A DNA stretch of 64,000 nt, from positions 96,962 through 160,961 of the forward strand of contig SVFO01000002.1 in the NCBI GenBank assembly GCA_015056795.1, written 5' to 3'. This DNA comes from Lachnospiraceae bacterium. Its GTDB lineage: Bacteria > Bacillota > Clostridia > Lachnospirales > Lachnospiraceae. The position numbers and the translations under genes are program-made. Positions within the stretch are counted from its first letter, which is position 1. The number at the start of each line of letters is the position of its first letter. The notes under the pieces were generated by a model. That model searched no databases. It saw nothing but the letters and a program-made list of their open reading frames with translations, and was not told where the DNA came from. This document shows positions 25,644 through 36,100 of the stretch, piece by piece.

Positions 25644-26516
25644 TCAAAAAGATTTCTCCCCGAGAATCCATTTTTCCATGCTGTTCCTAAGATCATTTCC
25701 CAGGTCTTCAATGTTGCATAGCTGCGTGATCACAAGGCCTCTCTTCGGCAGAACATAGCACTTTTGCTTCTGCCTTCCGTTGATGCTAAAGCCGTCCAAA
25801 TACTTCCAGACAAAGTAGCCATAACCGCCCTCTCTGTTTTGCATCTGAACGCTGGTGGCAAGCTCATCATATGTTTCCGACAGAATACGCTGCCCCTGAT
25901 AAACTCCCTTGTGATATAGCAAAAGTCCGATCTTGCTAAAATCATGCACCGTTAATCGCATGCCGGAAGCGCCATAAAAATATCCTTCGGGGCATCTTGT
26001 ATATTCATAGCGCTCAATGCCAAGGGGAGCGAAAATCTTTTCCTCGATAAATTCGCCCAAATCCCGTCCCAAAATCTCCGTCAGCGCCACGCCAACCAGA
26101 TAGGAATTAATGTTAGAATAATGAAAGACTCTCTCCTCTGGATGACTGATCTCACAGGAAAGGGCAAAGTCAATCCAGCTGTTACCCTCCGCGCGGAAGG
26201 GCAGGTCTCCCACAGACATGGTTAGGAGCCTTTTTACCGTGATCTTCTGAAAGGTCTCCTTTTGCTTCTCCGACATTTTCGCGACCTTCTCCTTCGGGAG
26301 ATACTCCAAAATGCACTGATCCAGATCGATCAGCCCCATGTCATAAACGATGCCCACCGCAATGGAAAGCACCGTCTTCGTCGCCGAATAAAGCTCGTGG
26401 AGATTTTCCTGCGTGTCACCATAGACATGCGTAAGCTCCCCGTTCTCATAAACCTCGACGCCAAATACATTCCACTGATTCTCCTGAATATCCTTTACAA
26501 AAGCCTCAAAATTCAT
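25644..26516 (-). CDS. Serine beta-lactamase-fold hydrolase (class C-like)
   Basis: This 290-aa protein has an S-x-x-K active site in YSATKTVLSIA, a Y-x-N triad as YSNINSYLVG, and a C-terminal GYFVWK region in place of the KTG triad. Such proteins are esterases, D-aminopeptidases or penicillin-recognising enzymes. No export signal is visible, so antibiotic resistance is unlikely. ATG at 26516 has GGAGG eight bases upstream. It lies between the triple-fusion gene and the esterase-GNAT gene, co-oriented with both. Confidence 0.85.
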   Translation of the reverse strand: MNFEAFVKDIQENQWNVFGVEVYENGELTHVYGDTQENLHELYSATKTVLSIAVGIVYDMGLIDLDQCILEYLPKEKVAKMSEKQKETFQKITVKRLLTMSVGDLPFRAEGNSWIDFALSCEISHPEERVFHYSNINSYLVGVALTEILGRDLGEFIEEKIFAPLGIERYEYTRCPEGYFYGASGMRLTVHDFSKIGLLLYHKGVYQGQRILSETYDELATSVQMQNREGGYGYFVWKYLDGFSINGRQKQKCYVLPKRGLVITQLCNIEDLGNDLRNSMEKWILGEKSF

Positions 26517-26581
26517 CCCTATGTCCTCCGCGGGCCTTCTTGGGGGTGTTTCCTGATTAAGGGCTGGCCTCTTTTTATGGT

Positions 26582-28843
26582 TTATCCTTTCAAAGTGATT
26601 CCCAATTGAATCACCCGAAACATTCTGACCGCTGCCTGATAATAAAGCTCCTTTGCGTTGTCCATCGCATCCTTTAGGGTCATCGGCCCGTTCACCGTCG
26701 TCATGACGGAGGTGATGCCATGCTCATAGATTTTCTCATATCCAGGGCCAAGTGAGCCGCTCAGCGCAATCACGGGAACACCCGCTTTTTTTGCCCTCTC
26801 ACCGACACCCTGTAGCACCTTACCACAGGCGCTCTGCCAATCCGTGCACCCCTCGCCCGTAATCACAAGGTCCGTACCTTGAAGCTTTTGATCAAAATCG
26901 CTTAGATCCAAAACCGTCTCGATTCCCGAGCGCATCTCTCCGCCGAAAAGAATCAGAAGTAATGCTCCCAAGCCCCCTGCGGCTCCTGCACCTGAAAGCT
27001 GATCGGGATCCTTGCCAAACTGCCTCTTAATCACGTCTCGGAAATTTTGCATTCCTCGCTCCAGGGTTGCTACCATCTCTGGCGTTGCGCCCTTTTGCGG
27101 TGCAAAGGTACGCGTAGCCCCGTTTTCTCCGCAAAGCGGGTTTGTCACGTCACACATCACGGTTAACCTAACTTGTTTGATGCGCGAATCCAGTCCTAAA
27201 ACATCAATTTTGCGAACCTTCTCCAAATCCCTTCCGACGCCCTCAAGCTCCCGTCCATCTGCATCCAGAAAACGAATGCCGAGCGCTCTGCCACATCCCA
27301 TGCCACCATCGTTCGTTGCGCTTCCCCCAATAGTGACATAGATCTCCTGAAAGCCTCGATTCAATGCATCCCGTAAAAGCTCTCCCGTTCCATAGGTCGT
27401 AGTGACGGAAGGATCGCGTTTGTCATCTGGCACAAGCGTCAGTCCCGATGCTGCTGCCATCTCAATCACGGCTTTTCTTTCATCCAGCTTCCCATAATAT
27501 GCCTGAATGCTTTCCATCCTCGGCCCATGCACGTTCACAAAAATCTTCTCGCCGCCGACCGCGCTAAGAAGCGCATCCACGGTTCCTTCCCCTCCGTCTG
27601 CCACGGGAAGGCCAATACATTCCACATGCCCAAACACTTCCTGTGCGGCCTTCGTTAAAAGCTCCGCCGTCTCCCTGCTAGAGAGGGATCCCTTAAAGGA
27701 ATCCGACGCAAACAGGAATCTCAAACCTTCTTTTTTTGCTTGCGATTCCAGTGGTTTCTTCGTCTCTTGCTCATTTGCCTGCGTATGAGAAGTATTGTTC
27801 TGGGGCAGATGACTGATGGCTGTTTTATATAATTCCTGCGAGTCCTCCGTCAATTGCCAGTAAACAGATTCCGTTTTTACCTTGATGCCTATGTCTGAGA
27901 GTCCTTTTTCAATCATGGAATAAAACACGGCATTTAGGTCGCTCTGCAGAATACTTTTTTCTTCCGTCCAATTTGTTAGGCCTGTTTGGAGGATATTGGG
28001 AAGAACCTCCCTGATCTTCTGCGAGATGTCTTCCTCTCCAAAAAATCTCTCCACGTCAAATCCATAGACCCCTACGCTTCCCCGAATTCGCATCCGCAGG
28101 TCAAATGCCATGTCATTGCCAACCACCTCACGAAAACGCAGTGGCTCCCGCGTTCCAAAGAGTACGGAGAAAAAGATCAGGTGACGTATGAGCTCCATGG
28201 GACTGTTCAATACGGCAAAATTCGGATTGCGCTTTGGATTTCCTCTTTTGTTATCTTCAAAGTACCAGGTAGCCTGCAGCGCTTTCATTCCCACCTCTGT
28301 CGCCGCCTCCAGCTCCCTGCTGCCGCCGTCCCCGACATACAGACATTCCTCCGGGGAAACCTGTAATCTCTTCATGCAGCGGATAAATATTTCCTTTTCC
28401 GGTTTCATGATTCCCTGTTCAAAGGACAGCATACTCGCGTCGAAATATGGATATAAAACACTCCTCCTGATGGCAAAGACCTCTTCAGAAAAGCAGTTGC
28501 TAATCAAGCCAATCTTGATGTCTCTTCTTCTCAGCTCCTCCAGCATGGGAAGAATTTCATCATGCAGGTGCATAAACACTTCTACCTTCGTCGCGGTGCG
28601 CCTATTCAACACCTTTGTGAGAAGTGCCTCGGAGTATACTCCATTTTTCTTCATGATCTCCGTGATTACGTCCTCGAACGTCCGAAGACCAACGCTTCTG
28701 TCATGCTCGCTCTGATCCCAGATCTCCCGAAACCTTTCCTCCGTGAGTCCAAGATCCTTTGCGATGTCCTCCCCAAAATACTGCGGCGACCGATAATGCG
28801 TCACCAAGGTTTCAAACATGTCAAAAATAACTGCCCTGATCAT
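26582..28843 (-). CDS. Fusion: HAD hydrolase, SPFH-like segment, glycerate kinase
   Basis: This is a single 753-aa reading frame in three parts. Residues 1-220 are a HAD-superfamily phosphatase with Asp8 in VIFDMFET, LISNC and YVGDGGSREL. Residues 228-340 contain FGTREPLRFREV and a following beta-rich stretch that resemble the SPFH (band 7) domain of YdjI-like proteins. After a Gln/Lys linker, residues 375-753 are a type 1 glycerate kinase with SDSFKGSLSS, GLPVADGGEGTVDA, GGSATNDGGMG and SGAGAAGGLGA. The expected reactions are phosphate removal and 2-phosphoglycerate formation. The ATG at 28843 has GGGGGG four bases upstream. No internal start or stop breaks the frame. Confidence 0.85.
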   Translation of the reverse strand: MIRAVIFDMFETLVTHYRSPQYFGEDIAKDLGLTEERFREIWDQSEHDRSVGLRTFEDVITEIMKKNGVYSEALLTKVLNRRTATKVEVFMHLHDEILPMLEELRRRDIKIGLISNCFSEEVFAIRRSVLYPYFDASMLSFEQGIMKPEKEIFIRCMKRLQVSPEECLYVGDGGSRELEAATEVGMKALQATWYFEDNKRGNPKRNPNFAVLNSPMELIRHLIFFSVLFGTREPLRFREVVGNDMAFDLRMRIRGSVGVYGFDVERFFGEEDISQKIREVLPNILQTGLTNWTEEKSILQSDLNAVFYSMIEKGLSDIGIKVKTESVYWQLTEDSQELYKTAISHLPQNNTSHTQANEQETKKPLESQAKKEGLRFLFASDSFKGSLSSRETAELLTKAAQEVFGHVECIGLPVADGGEGTVDALLSAVGGEKIFVNVHGPRMESIQAYYGKLDERKAVIEMAAASGLTLVPDDKRDPSVTTTYGTGELLRDALNRGFQEIYVTIGGSATNDGGMGCGRALGIRFLDADGRELEGVGRDLEKVRKIDVLGLDSRIKQVRLTVMCDVTNPLCGENGATRTFAPQKGATPEMVATLERGMQNFRDVIKRQFGKDPDQLSGAGAAGGLGALLLILFGGEMRSGIETVLDLSDFDQKLQGTDLVITGEGCTDWQSACGKVLQGVGERAKKAGVPVIALSGSLGPGYEKIYEHGITSVMTTVNGPMTLKDAMDNAKELYYQAAVRMFRVIQLGITLKG

Positions 28844-28927
28844 TTTTCCCCCCAACTGAATGCTATGGAAAGCACTGTATTGCCGCTGAATTTCCCTTCG
28901 TCCAAAAGGTGATTTTTGTCCCGAGGT

Positions 28928-30943
28928 TTATTTTGTTCTGACGTTTTGCCTCTGCAGCTTTTGGTTCTGAACCATCTGCTTTGCCCGCTGCGCCGCCACA
29001 AGACGATTTTCAAACTCTCTGGCACATCTCTGTACAACCTTGGGATCGTTCGCCAAATTCGCGCAATTGGCGGGCGTAAATGCCTTATCCGGAAAGCTCT
29101 TTTTAAACTCCTTGGAATTTGCGAGATTTTTCACCTGCTGGGCGTATTCCTTCCCGCTCCCCGCAAGCCTTCTCCTCAAAGCCTCATTTCCCGGGCGCCT
29201 GAGCCTTTCCTCCAGCACCAGGGCCGCCACCGCCATGCGTGCATTCCTCTGATCCATTGGCGACAGGGTTCTTCTTCTCCCAAGCTGCTCAAGCTGCGCC
29301 GTCGCTGACAGCGAAGCGGCCGACACGTTGCGTTCCAGCGCCTCTTGGGATTTCATGCCAAGCTGCAGATTATTCTTGCGCTCATTGATCGTTCTTTTCC
29401 GTGCTTCCCTCTCTGCCTCCCGTTTTTTCTTTTCGGCAAGCTCAATCTTTCTCATGCGGACCTGCAAATTCTTCCTGGCCTTCTCCATGGCCTCCACGCG
29501 CTTGGCCGTCTTAGGGTTCTTTGACAGATCCTTGTTTTTCTTAGTGTCCAGATACTTATCGATCTGCTTGACGTTCGCCTGAAGACGCGCCATCTCCGCC
29601 TGACGATCCGCCGTAGTTGCCTTCCCGCTTGCCTCCTTCGCCTGATAATTCCTCCACTCGCCCAAAGAGCGATTATAGGATTTCATGGCATCGGAAAATG
29701 CACGGCTGCCGAAATAAACATTTTTGTTGGCGTTTCGAATTTCCCTGGAGCCCTCGAGATTGCGCTTTTCGACTTCCTGATTTGAGATGCCCTCTACTTC
29801 CTTGAGCATCTCGTCTCGGCGAGCCTCAAATTTCTTCTGTTGGGACAGTACGTGGTTTTTCACCTTTTGCATTACGCGAAGCCGCTTTTGCGTTTTCGCG
29901 GACAGATCCTTGCCTGCCTTATCCGCTATGTACTTGTCCACGGCCTTCTCCATTCTCTGGTTCAGATCCACCATCTCCCTGAGCTCCTCGGGAGACATCT
30001 TATAGTCCGGGCCTTTTTTCTCGAATTCCCTCCACTTTTCCTGCTGCTTCTTCAGCAGGCTTTCTACTTCCTTAAATTCCTTACTTCCGCCGACCACGCC
30101 CTGATCGGCGGCCTCCATCTGATTATTCAAATACTGTGTGTCATTTGCAAGCTCCAGATACCCTTTGACAGGCTCCTTCTCCGCCAGCTGCTTCTGCCAC
30201 TGCGCCAGCTTCTTCTCCTGGATCTCCAGATTTTCCTTCACCCGTGACATGGCCGTGATGCGTTTCTCCGTCTTGGCACCCGGATCTTCCATGTCAGCCT
30301 TTTTGATTAAATACGCATCCGCAGCCTTTCTGGCATTTTCGATGGTTGCCCTCAGGTTCTCGATCTCACCTGCGGTGGGAAGCTCATCCTCCCCCTTGTT
30401 CTGCATAGTCTTTGTCCAAAGGTCATTGAGCTTTTCATACTGCTCTTTCGCATTCTGAAATTCCTTGCTCCCGTTATGGACGTTTCTAGTTGCCTCCTCC
30501 AGATCGGTTGCCAGGTCTTTCCGCTGTTTCTCCAACTGTTCATCACTTGGCAGGGGACGTTCCATTCCCCGCTGCGCCGCCAGATCATCCAACTCCTTCA
30601 GTTGCTCCTGTAGATTTCTTTGGGCGTCCCGCATGGCCTCCACGCGGTAATGGGAGGTATCGCTCTCCCTCCCATTCTTATCCTTCTCCTTTTTCTTCTT
30701 ACCCAAATAAGTCTTAATACTATCCAGGGCTGTTTCCGTTTTCTGTCTGGCCTGCTCCAGCTCGTGATCAGACATCTGGAAGTCCTTACCCCTGTCTTTG
30801 AGACCTGTCCAGAACTCCGAAACGGTCGTACAATCCTTCTTCGCTTTTTTGTACTCCGAACTGCCAAAGGTTACGCCTACGTCCTCTTCCTCCAGCAGAT
30901 TTACCATGTCCTGCGTGTTCGTATAAAGTTTATTATAATCCAT
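28928..30943 (-). CDS. Four-repeat helical protein, candidate T4SS cargo or scaffold
   Basis: This is a 671-aa, Lys/Glu/Ala-rich, cytoplasmic protein without signal peptide or membrane helix. Four repeats with a period of about 128 residues (starting near residues 27, 158, 286 and 412) share a pattern. The pattern is a G-S-x-x-F/Y start, a helix with a Trp about 16 residues later, then a Y-L/I-x-x-K motif and finally K/R-R-x-x-A/V-M. A different C-terminal domain (about 515-671) has SKEFKKSF. Related modules occur in the three large proteins at the other end of the locus (54877-64000). ATG at 30943 follows GGAGG by ten bases. I do not recognise a named family. It is the last gene of the secretion locus. 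Confidence 0.75.
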   Translation of the reverse strand: MDYNKLYTNTQDMVNLLEEEDVGVTFGSSEYKKAKKDCTTVSEFWTGLKDRGKDFQMSDHELEQARQKTETALDSIKTYLGKKKKEKDKNGRESDTSHYRVEAMRDAQRNLQEQLKELDDLAAQRGMERPLPSDEQLEKQRKDLATDLEEATRNVHNGSKEFQNAKEQYEKLNDLWTKTMQNKGEDELPTAGEIENLRATIENARKAADAYLIKKADMEDPGAKTEKRITAMSRVKENLEIQEKKLAQWQKQLAEKEPVKGYLELANDTQYLNNQMEAADQGVVGGSKEFKEVESLLKKQQEKWREFEKKGPDYKMSPEELREMVDLNQRMEKAVDKYIADKAGKDLSAKTQKRLRVMQKVKNHVLSQQKKFEARRDEMLKEVEGISNQEVEKRNLEGSREIRNANKNVYFGSRAFSDAMKSYNRSLGEWRNYQAKEASGKATTADRQAEMARLQANVKQIDKYLDTKKNKDLSKNPKTAKRVEAMEKARKNLQVRMRKIELAEKKKREAEREARKRTINERKNNLQLGMKSQEALERNVSAASLSATAQLEQLGRRRTLSPMDQRNARMAVAALVLEERLRRPGNEALRRRLAGSGKEYAQQVKNLANSKEFKKSFPDKAFTPANCANLANDPKVVQRCAREFENRLVAAQRAKQMVQNQKLQRQNVRTK

Positions 30944-30963
30944 AGGCAAATGACCTCCGAAAG

Positions 30964-31995
30964 CTATCTTTTCTTTTTGCCGTTTCCATTCTTACGATTG
31001 CTGTTGCCTTTATTACCGTCAACCCCTGCCTTGTCCTGCATTGCCTCATGCTTCGCTGCCAGCTTCGCCTGGGTCTCCAACAGCTTCTCCTCGGCCTCCT
31101 CAGCTTCCAGCCTGGCCTGGGCAGCCTCCAGCCTGGCCTTGGCTACTCTCGCCCTGACCTTCGCCTGTTCTGCCTCCGCCTCCAGTCTGGCCTGCTCTGC
31201 TTCCAGCCTGGTCTGCTCTGCCGCAGCCTTATCGTTTTCCTTTGTCACGTTCTGCTCTGCCGCAGCCTTATCGTTTTCCTTTGTCACGTTCTGCTCTGTC
31301 GCAACCTTGTTGTTTTCCCTTGTCACGTTCTGCTCTGTCGCAAGGATGTCGCTCCCTGCATTGATCTCCACCGGAAGCCCCGGCAGCTTGGGCATTACGC
31401 CTGCAAACTTCGCTAACCTTGCCCTGCGTTTTTCCTTCCGAAGCCTTTTCTTCTCCAGCTTCTTCTCCTTTTTTGCCTGCCTGGTCTGAAGTCTTTCCTC
31501 CGTAGCCTGCGCCCTGACTGCACCCTGCTTTTTTTGCTCGTCCTCCTCGGACATACGTTGTAAATCATTCGGAACCTTCCGCTGAAATTTATTGAGTGTC
31601 CGGTAGCAGGCAATCCATCCGCTCAGTCCCCTTGCCGAATAGCACGCCATCTCGATGACGCCGTCCTCTCCCCGCGAATATGTGAGAATCGCCGGCGTGT
31701 TTAAAAGATAAGAGCAATACACGGCCTCCTTCTCAGGATCACTGGAGAGCCACATCATCCTGCCCATGTCCTGCATTCCCTTAACCGCCAGCTCATGCAT
31801 CTGCCTTGCATTCTTTTTCGACAGATACCAGCGCCTCCTGCACATAACCCCGAAGATCCGTACCTTGTCATATCCGTCTCCAAGACCATTCACGTATTTT
31901 GCAAGCCTTGTAAAGGATACGGCAATTCTGCCGTCCTCCGTAGGCATAAGGTCACCCAAAAGCGCTTCTCTGATCTCTTTCCTTAACGCATCCAT
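30964..31995 (-). CDS. Hypothetical cytoplasmic protein with 13-aa tandem repeats
   Basis: This 343-aa protein has an N-terminal globular half (MDALRKEIREALLGDLMPTED onward, with paired Trp and Arg residues). From about residue 165 it becomes a long charged coiled coil with basic and Gln/Ala/Glu stretches, three 13-residue tandem repeats encoded at 31213-31329, and a Lys/Asn-rich tail. There is no signal peptide. The ATG at 31995 has AAGGAAGG seven bases upstream; GTG at 32016 overlaps the previous stop. It lies 20 bases upstream of the four-repeat protein gene and 17 bases downstream of a lipoprotein gene, so it belongs to the same transcript. Its role is unknown; it could act as a chaperone or adaptor for the secretion locus. 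Confidence 0.7.
   Translation of the reverse strand: MDALRKEIREALLGDLMPTEDGRIAVSFTRLAKYVNGLGDGYDKVRIFGVMCRRRWYLSKKNARQMHELAVKGMQDMGRMMWLSSDPEKEAVYCSYLLNTPAILTYSRGEDGVIEMACYSARGLSGWIACYRTLNKFQRKVPNDLQRMSEEDEQKKQGAVRAQATEERLQTRQAKKEKKLEKKRLRKEKRRARLAKFAGVMPKLPGLPVEINAGSDILATEQNVTRENNKVATEQNVTKENDKAAAEQNVTKENDKAAAEQTRLEAEQARLEAEAEQAKVRARVAKARLEAAQARLEAEEAEEKLLETQAKLAAKHEAMQDKAGVDGNKGNSNRKNGNGKKKR
31213..31329. repeat. Tandem 39-bp repeats (three copies) inside a coiled-coil gene
   Basis: Copies at 31213-31251 and 31252-31290 are identical. A third copy (31291-31329) differs at several positions, and a partial fourth follows. The unit is 39 bases, so it preserves the frame and encodes a 13-residue helix repeat, N-V-T-K-E-N-D-K-A-A-A-E-Q. 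The identical copies point to recent duplication and possible length variation between strains. Confidence 0.85.
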
Positions 31996-32012
31996 TACCG
32001 GCCCTTCCTTTA

Positions 32013-33059
32013 TCACTGAGGTGCCATCATACTGTCGGAAAGCACCTCAATTTCACCATTCGCGGAAATTTTGATTTGGATCAGAAGCACTTCATCCAGC
32101 GCTGGATTAGAAAACTCTATCGTTGCAGTTCCCTGCTCCAGACCTCTCACGGTAAAGCATTGTGCCCCTTCAAGGATCCCTTCATCCTTGATCTCCAAAA
32201 TGATGTATTTTCCGTCGCGCATCTCCGGTACGGAAACAACAATCCCCGGAATTCCAGGATCCTCCACCGGCTCATAGTTTCCGTTCCAGGAGGTGCTCCA
32301 GGCCTCCTCCTGCATCGGAAGTCGCAGTCTTAGTGATCCGTCGGAATCCTCCCAAAGCTGATAATCAATATCTCCGGTCTGCGCTCCGCCCTGCATGATG
32401 CCCTTATGCTCCTTAGTATTTGCCAGGACTAAGCTGAGCTTTAGCTTTCCTTTTTTACCGACAGGCTCCGCATCAAACCGGATCTCAATTTCACCGATGA
32501 TATCCTTCGCCCGAAAACGACTAAGATAGGCTTCAAAGTTTTCTGACGCCATCGCTGCCGCCGATGCTTCCTCTGCCTCCATGGAAGGATCTGTCTCCTG
32601 CTCCTTTATATCCTCTAGCTGAATTTCCTCTTCTCTTGCGCTCGCCATCCCGTCTTTCGCCCCGGAAGCCTGATTCTCAGGTTCATCGCTGTCTGTCGCC
32701 GCTTCACCGGATGTGCTTTCCTTCTCTCCCGTGGAAGTAAGGTCGCGCTCTCTGGCAAATACCACCTGCGCCGAGCCCTCCTTCAATGGCTTGATCCGAT
32801 ATGTAATAATACCCTTTTTCTCTTTCTTGACCACCTTAACCTCAAGTACGGTTTCATCCGTGCTCTTAATGCTCCAGTAATATCCCTCAGGGCTTCGGGA
32901 GCCATCGAGTTTCAGCAAGACCGTTCCCCTGCGTTCTTCTTTCCAGGAATAGGGGAAGTTTGTATCTTCCCCTCCCGTATTCATTTTTCCACATCCTGCC
33001 AGTCCAAGGAGCATCGCCCATGCCACCAAGACACAGAATATCCGATTTGCTTTTTTCAC
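32013..33059 (-). CDS. Lipoprotein of the secretion locus
   Basis: This 348-aa exported protein has the signal MLLGLAGCGK with lipobox Cys near residue 23, followed by a Ser/Glu-rich linker and two beta-rich regions (about 40-110 and 170-340). The first has the Ig-like pattern GSRSPEGYYWSIKSTDETVLEV seen in Chagasin/BIG-type folds. Between them is an acidic low-complexity segment of about 80 residues. The GTG at 33059 has GGAGG five bases upstream; the GTG at 33071 overlaps that site. It is likely to be displayed on the membrane surface, next to the 1618-aa secreted protein whose gene lies upstream. I do not recognise the family. Confidence 0.75.
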   Translation of the reverse strand: MKKANRIFCVLVAWAMLLGLAGCGKMNTGGEDTNFPYSWKEERRGTVLLKLDGSRSPEGYYWSIKSTDETVLEVKVVKKEKKGIITYRIKPLKEGSAQVVFARERDLTSTGEKESTSGEAATDSDEPENQASGAKDGMASAREEEIQLEDIKEQETDPSMEAEEASAAAMASENFEAYLSRFRAKDIIGEIEIRFDAEPVGKKGKLKLSLVLANTKEHKGIMQGGAQTGDIDYQLWEDSDGSLRLRLPMQEEAWSTSWNGNYEPVEDPGIPGIVVSVPEMRDGKYIILEIKDEGILEGAQCFTVRGLEQGTATIEFSNPALDEVLLIQIKISANGEIEVLSDSMMAPQ

Positions 33060-33184
33060 GCTAACCTCCACGATCTTACCAACGCAGGAAAGCCCTCCTG
33101 CCTTCTGTCCTATCTTCTGTCGTCACTTTGCGGCGCCAATTCTCACGCCTGCCCATGTTCTACCTCTTCCGCTTTCTTCGCAGC

Positions 33185-36100
33185 TTACGCTCCGCCGCCT
33201 TCTCCGGTTCCCGCGCCGCCTTCGCCGGTTCCCGTGCCGCCTTCGCTGCCTTCTCCGGTTCCAGTGCCGCCTGCGCTGCTCTCGCCCGTTCCCGTGCCGC
33301 CTGCGCTGCTCTCGCCCGTTCCCGTGCCGCTTCCGGTTCCCGTCCCTGCAGGCGTTTCGATGCCCTTTACGGAAAGCTCAATGACCACCTTCGCCTCGGG
33401 AACCTCCGCGGAGGCCACGGTAATGCGGTAATACTTCGTATCCTCCTCCTTCGGAGGCGTAAAGACGTAACTGCTTCCATCGCGCTTTAAGTAGGTTGTC
33501 AGCTCGCCGCTCTCATACTCGTCATCCATAACCTCCACGGCAGTCACGACATAGCCCAGCTCCGATCCCGTTACGTTCGCCTGAATCAGGAAGGGCTTCT
33601 CCGCAAGAGCGATCATCTTCGCCGTCTTATCCTGTACAAGCTTTTGATCATAAGCATTCTTCTTATCGTTCCAGTTCCAGGTGTTCGCCTTTACCGTCAC
33701 GTTTGCAAAGGTGATCCGCTTAAGCGTTCCCTCATAAATCCTCTCGCCTACGATACGTTTATCCACCGCTTCGCCGTCCATCTGTGCCATCGCATAATCC
33801 AGCGTCCAGCCAGCCGTTCCAGAATAATCCGCACTTCTCGGCATCAGCTCGATCCTGCGGATCGACGTCGCTCCCTTCACAAGGAATCTTACGTATTGCA
33901 GCTGATCTGTCTCAAAGTTCTCGCCGCCTCCAACCATATACCTTCGAATGTCATCCACCTCTACAGGTGCATTGACCACGCCATTTGCATCCGCCGTATA
34001 GAGTCGCATGTAAACAGGCCCATCGGTTCCGCTGTTTTCCGTCTTTCCGGCTTCTGACGTCTTAAAGGCAAAGGATACGCACCTCACGGCCTCCGGATCA
34101 TCCACGCCCACTGCAGTCTTAAAAATCGTGATGGGTGCCGTGGTTACAATCACCCCGTTTCCAAAGCTGTAATGCTCCGTATGCGTTGGCTTGCCGGTCG
34201 TATCCGTCCGGGCCGTGGAAACAAATGCCGCATCCACCGTTGCTTCAATGTCACCGATGGTAGCCAGGCGAAGCCCCGTAATCTCTCCGACAAACATCTG
34301 GTTAAATATCAGATCCACCACCTGTCCTGCCCTGATCGTATCAACGTTCTGATCCGACAGGAAGACGTAAGGCGTCAGATACTCCGTATTATTGGGATCG
34401 TTCGCCAGCTTATATCTAAGGGCAACCGCCATGTCAACCTTGTCAGGAATAAGGTTACTCTCCTGCGTCGTGATGCCGAACTGGAACGTCACTCTCTGCT
34501 GATCCTTATAGCCGATAGCTCCCGGATCAGTCGTTGCAAACTTGCCCTGTCCATAGAAATAATTGACGTCGCCGCAGTCGATATAATAGTTTGCGATCAC
34601 CACGCCGGACCTTACCTGCTGGATGATGGCATAATCCAGATAGCACATCTTCACGTCAGCGCCGCCGGTATTTGCCTTGATGGAAACCTTATTCAGGTCA
34701 ATCATGCCCTCTGCCTTCAGGCCTGTCATGTAGAACATCTTTCTGCCCGTGGCACTGCCTTCAGGCGGCGTATACTTTTTCATCCTTCCGCCCGTATAAT
34801 AAATGGGACCATAGACATGGGCATAATTCAACTCGATGTCAAGATTATAGTTATTGAACGGCTCCGCATTTCCGCCCTCCCTGGGGAAGATAAAGACGTT
34901 CAGCTCATCTCCCTGGGAAGCGGGTACCCTGGTGATCTTGGAGGTCTTCGTCTTATATTCATCCCCAAGATTGATATAATTTTCCGTGAAGGGGATATTC
35001 TCCGTCACGGGCTTGCCCGCAGCCTTCGCCTTCACAAGATGGGCAGGGCTTCCCTCGCTCCTTTGCGTGCAGACGACCTCCGGCTCCGTATCCCTCTGAT
35101 AATCATACTCGTCGTTGGTATTGATCCGCAGGACGCCCTTCTCCGTGATCAGCCTGAGCGATACGCCGCCGATGGCCCAGTTGTAAGGATCATCGAGCTG
35201 CTCCATGGTCAGATCCAGGGCAACTACCTCCTGCACGTCATCAATGTCCACATAAAACCGGTCCGTATGTCCCGTACGGAACATGGACGCTTTGTCACTG
35301 ACGGCATACCCCTTGGTATTCCCGCTCTTTTTATTCCTGTATTCGTAGATTTTCTCTACCAGGTCAAAGGTCTCCAGCTGCCTTCTTTCACCATTATTCT
35401 GAACAACGGTAAATTGTCCGTACATTCTTCCGTGGAACTGGCTGGCATATCCTTCATCCTGCTCCGTCTCATTGGTATGGATCGCAACCTCGAGCTGCAC
35501 GACCTTCGTGGTATAGTCAATAGTCTTGGTCTTTCCCATCTCTGCCGCCGTCCGGCCCTTTCGGCCGCCCGGGCCCGTCGTTTCCTGTTCCTCCGTGTAT
35601 GCCACGCCGATCCAGCCAACGTCATTTGCCACCCAGCAGTCATGGGTTCCCGTCACGCCGGTCTCCGTCACCTTTATGTTATCAATCCTCAGCTTATCGT
35701 ACTTCTTGCTGTCCTCAGAGGTATCATCAGGAATGATCCGGATGCCCGTTACCTCACCATAGTCCTGATTGGTGCTGATCTGGAAGCTCTCCGCGGCTCC
35801 TGAGGCAAACCGGTCTCCCATGAGCTGCTGATTGGCAAGCTCATAGCAGCTGGAACCGTCCTCAAAGAGAAGCTGAAAGTAGAAAAGATTCTCCGATCCC
35901 GCATCACCGTTTCCGCCGGAAGAAACCACGTTGCCATAATCGTCCGTCGCCACCGAGTCGTCAAAGACGTTAACCGTGACCGTATAGGTCTTCCTTGCCT
36001 TTGTAAAGTTAAAGTCCTGCATGGCCTCCTCGTAGCTGATCCGGTAATCCGTGATGTCAAAGCTGTTCTCCACGATATTTTCCACGCTTAAGGACTCGAA

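Noticed and set aside
25644..26516. Antibiotic-resistance beta-lactamase
   Set aside because: It has the S-x-x-K fold motif but no export signal and no clear KTG triad, so an esterase or peptidase role is more likely.
33084..33101. GCAGGA...TCCTGC inverted repeat as a terminator after the 1618-aa protein gene
   Set aside because: The stem is only six pairs, no T-run follows, and one arm overlaps an AGGAGG-like sequence before the lipoprotein gene.
33185..33360. Low-complexity C-terminal repeats read as a collagen-like or cell-wall sorting tail
   Set aside because: The Gly/Thr/Ser/Glu pattern lacks the G-x-y period, and no LPxTG, hydrophobic anchor or basic tail follows.
34172..35803. A 543-codon open frame on the plus strand
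   Set aside because: It lies entirely opposite the 1618-aa secreted protein gene, has an Arg/His/Ile-rich composition typical of antisense frames in this base composition, and shows no domain or ribosome binding site.
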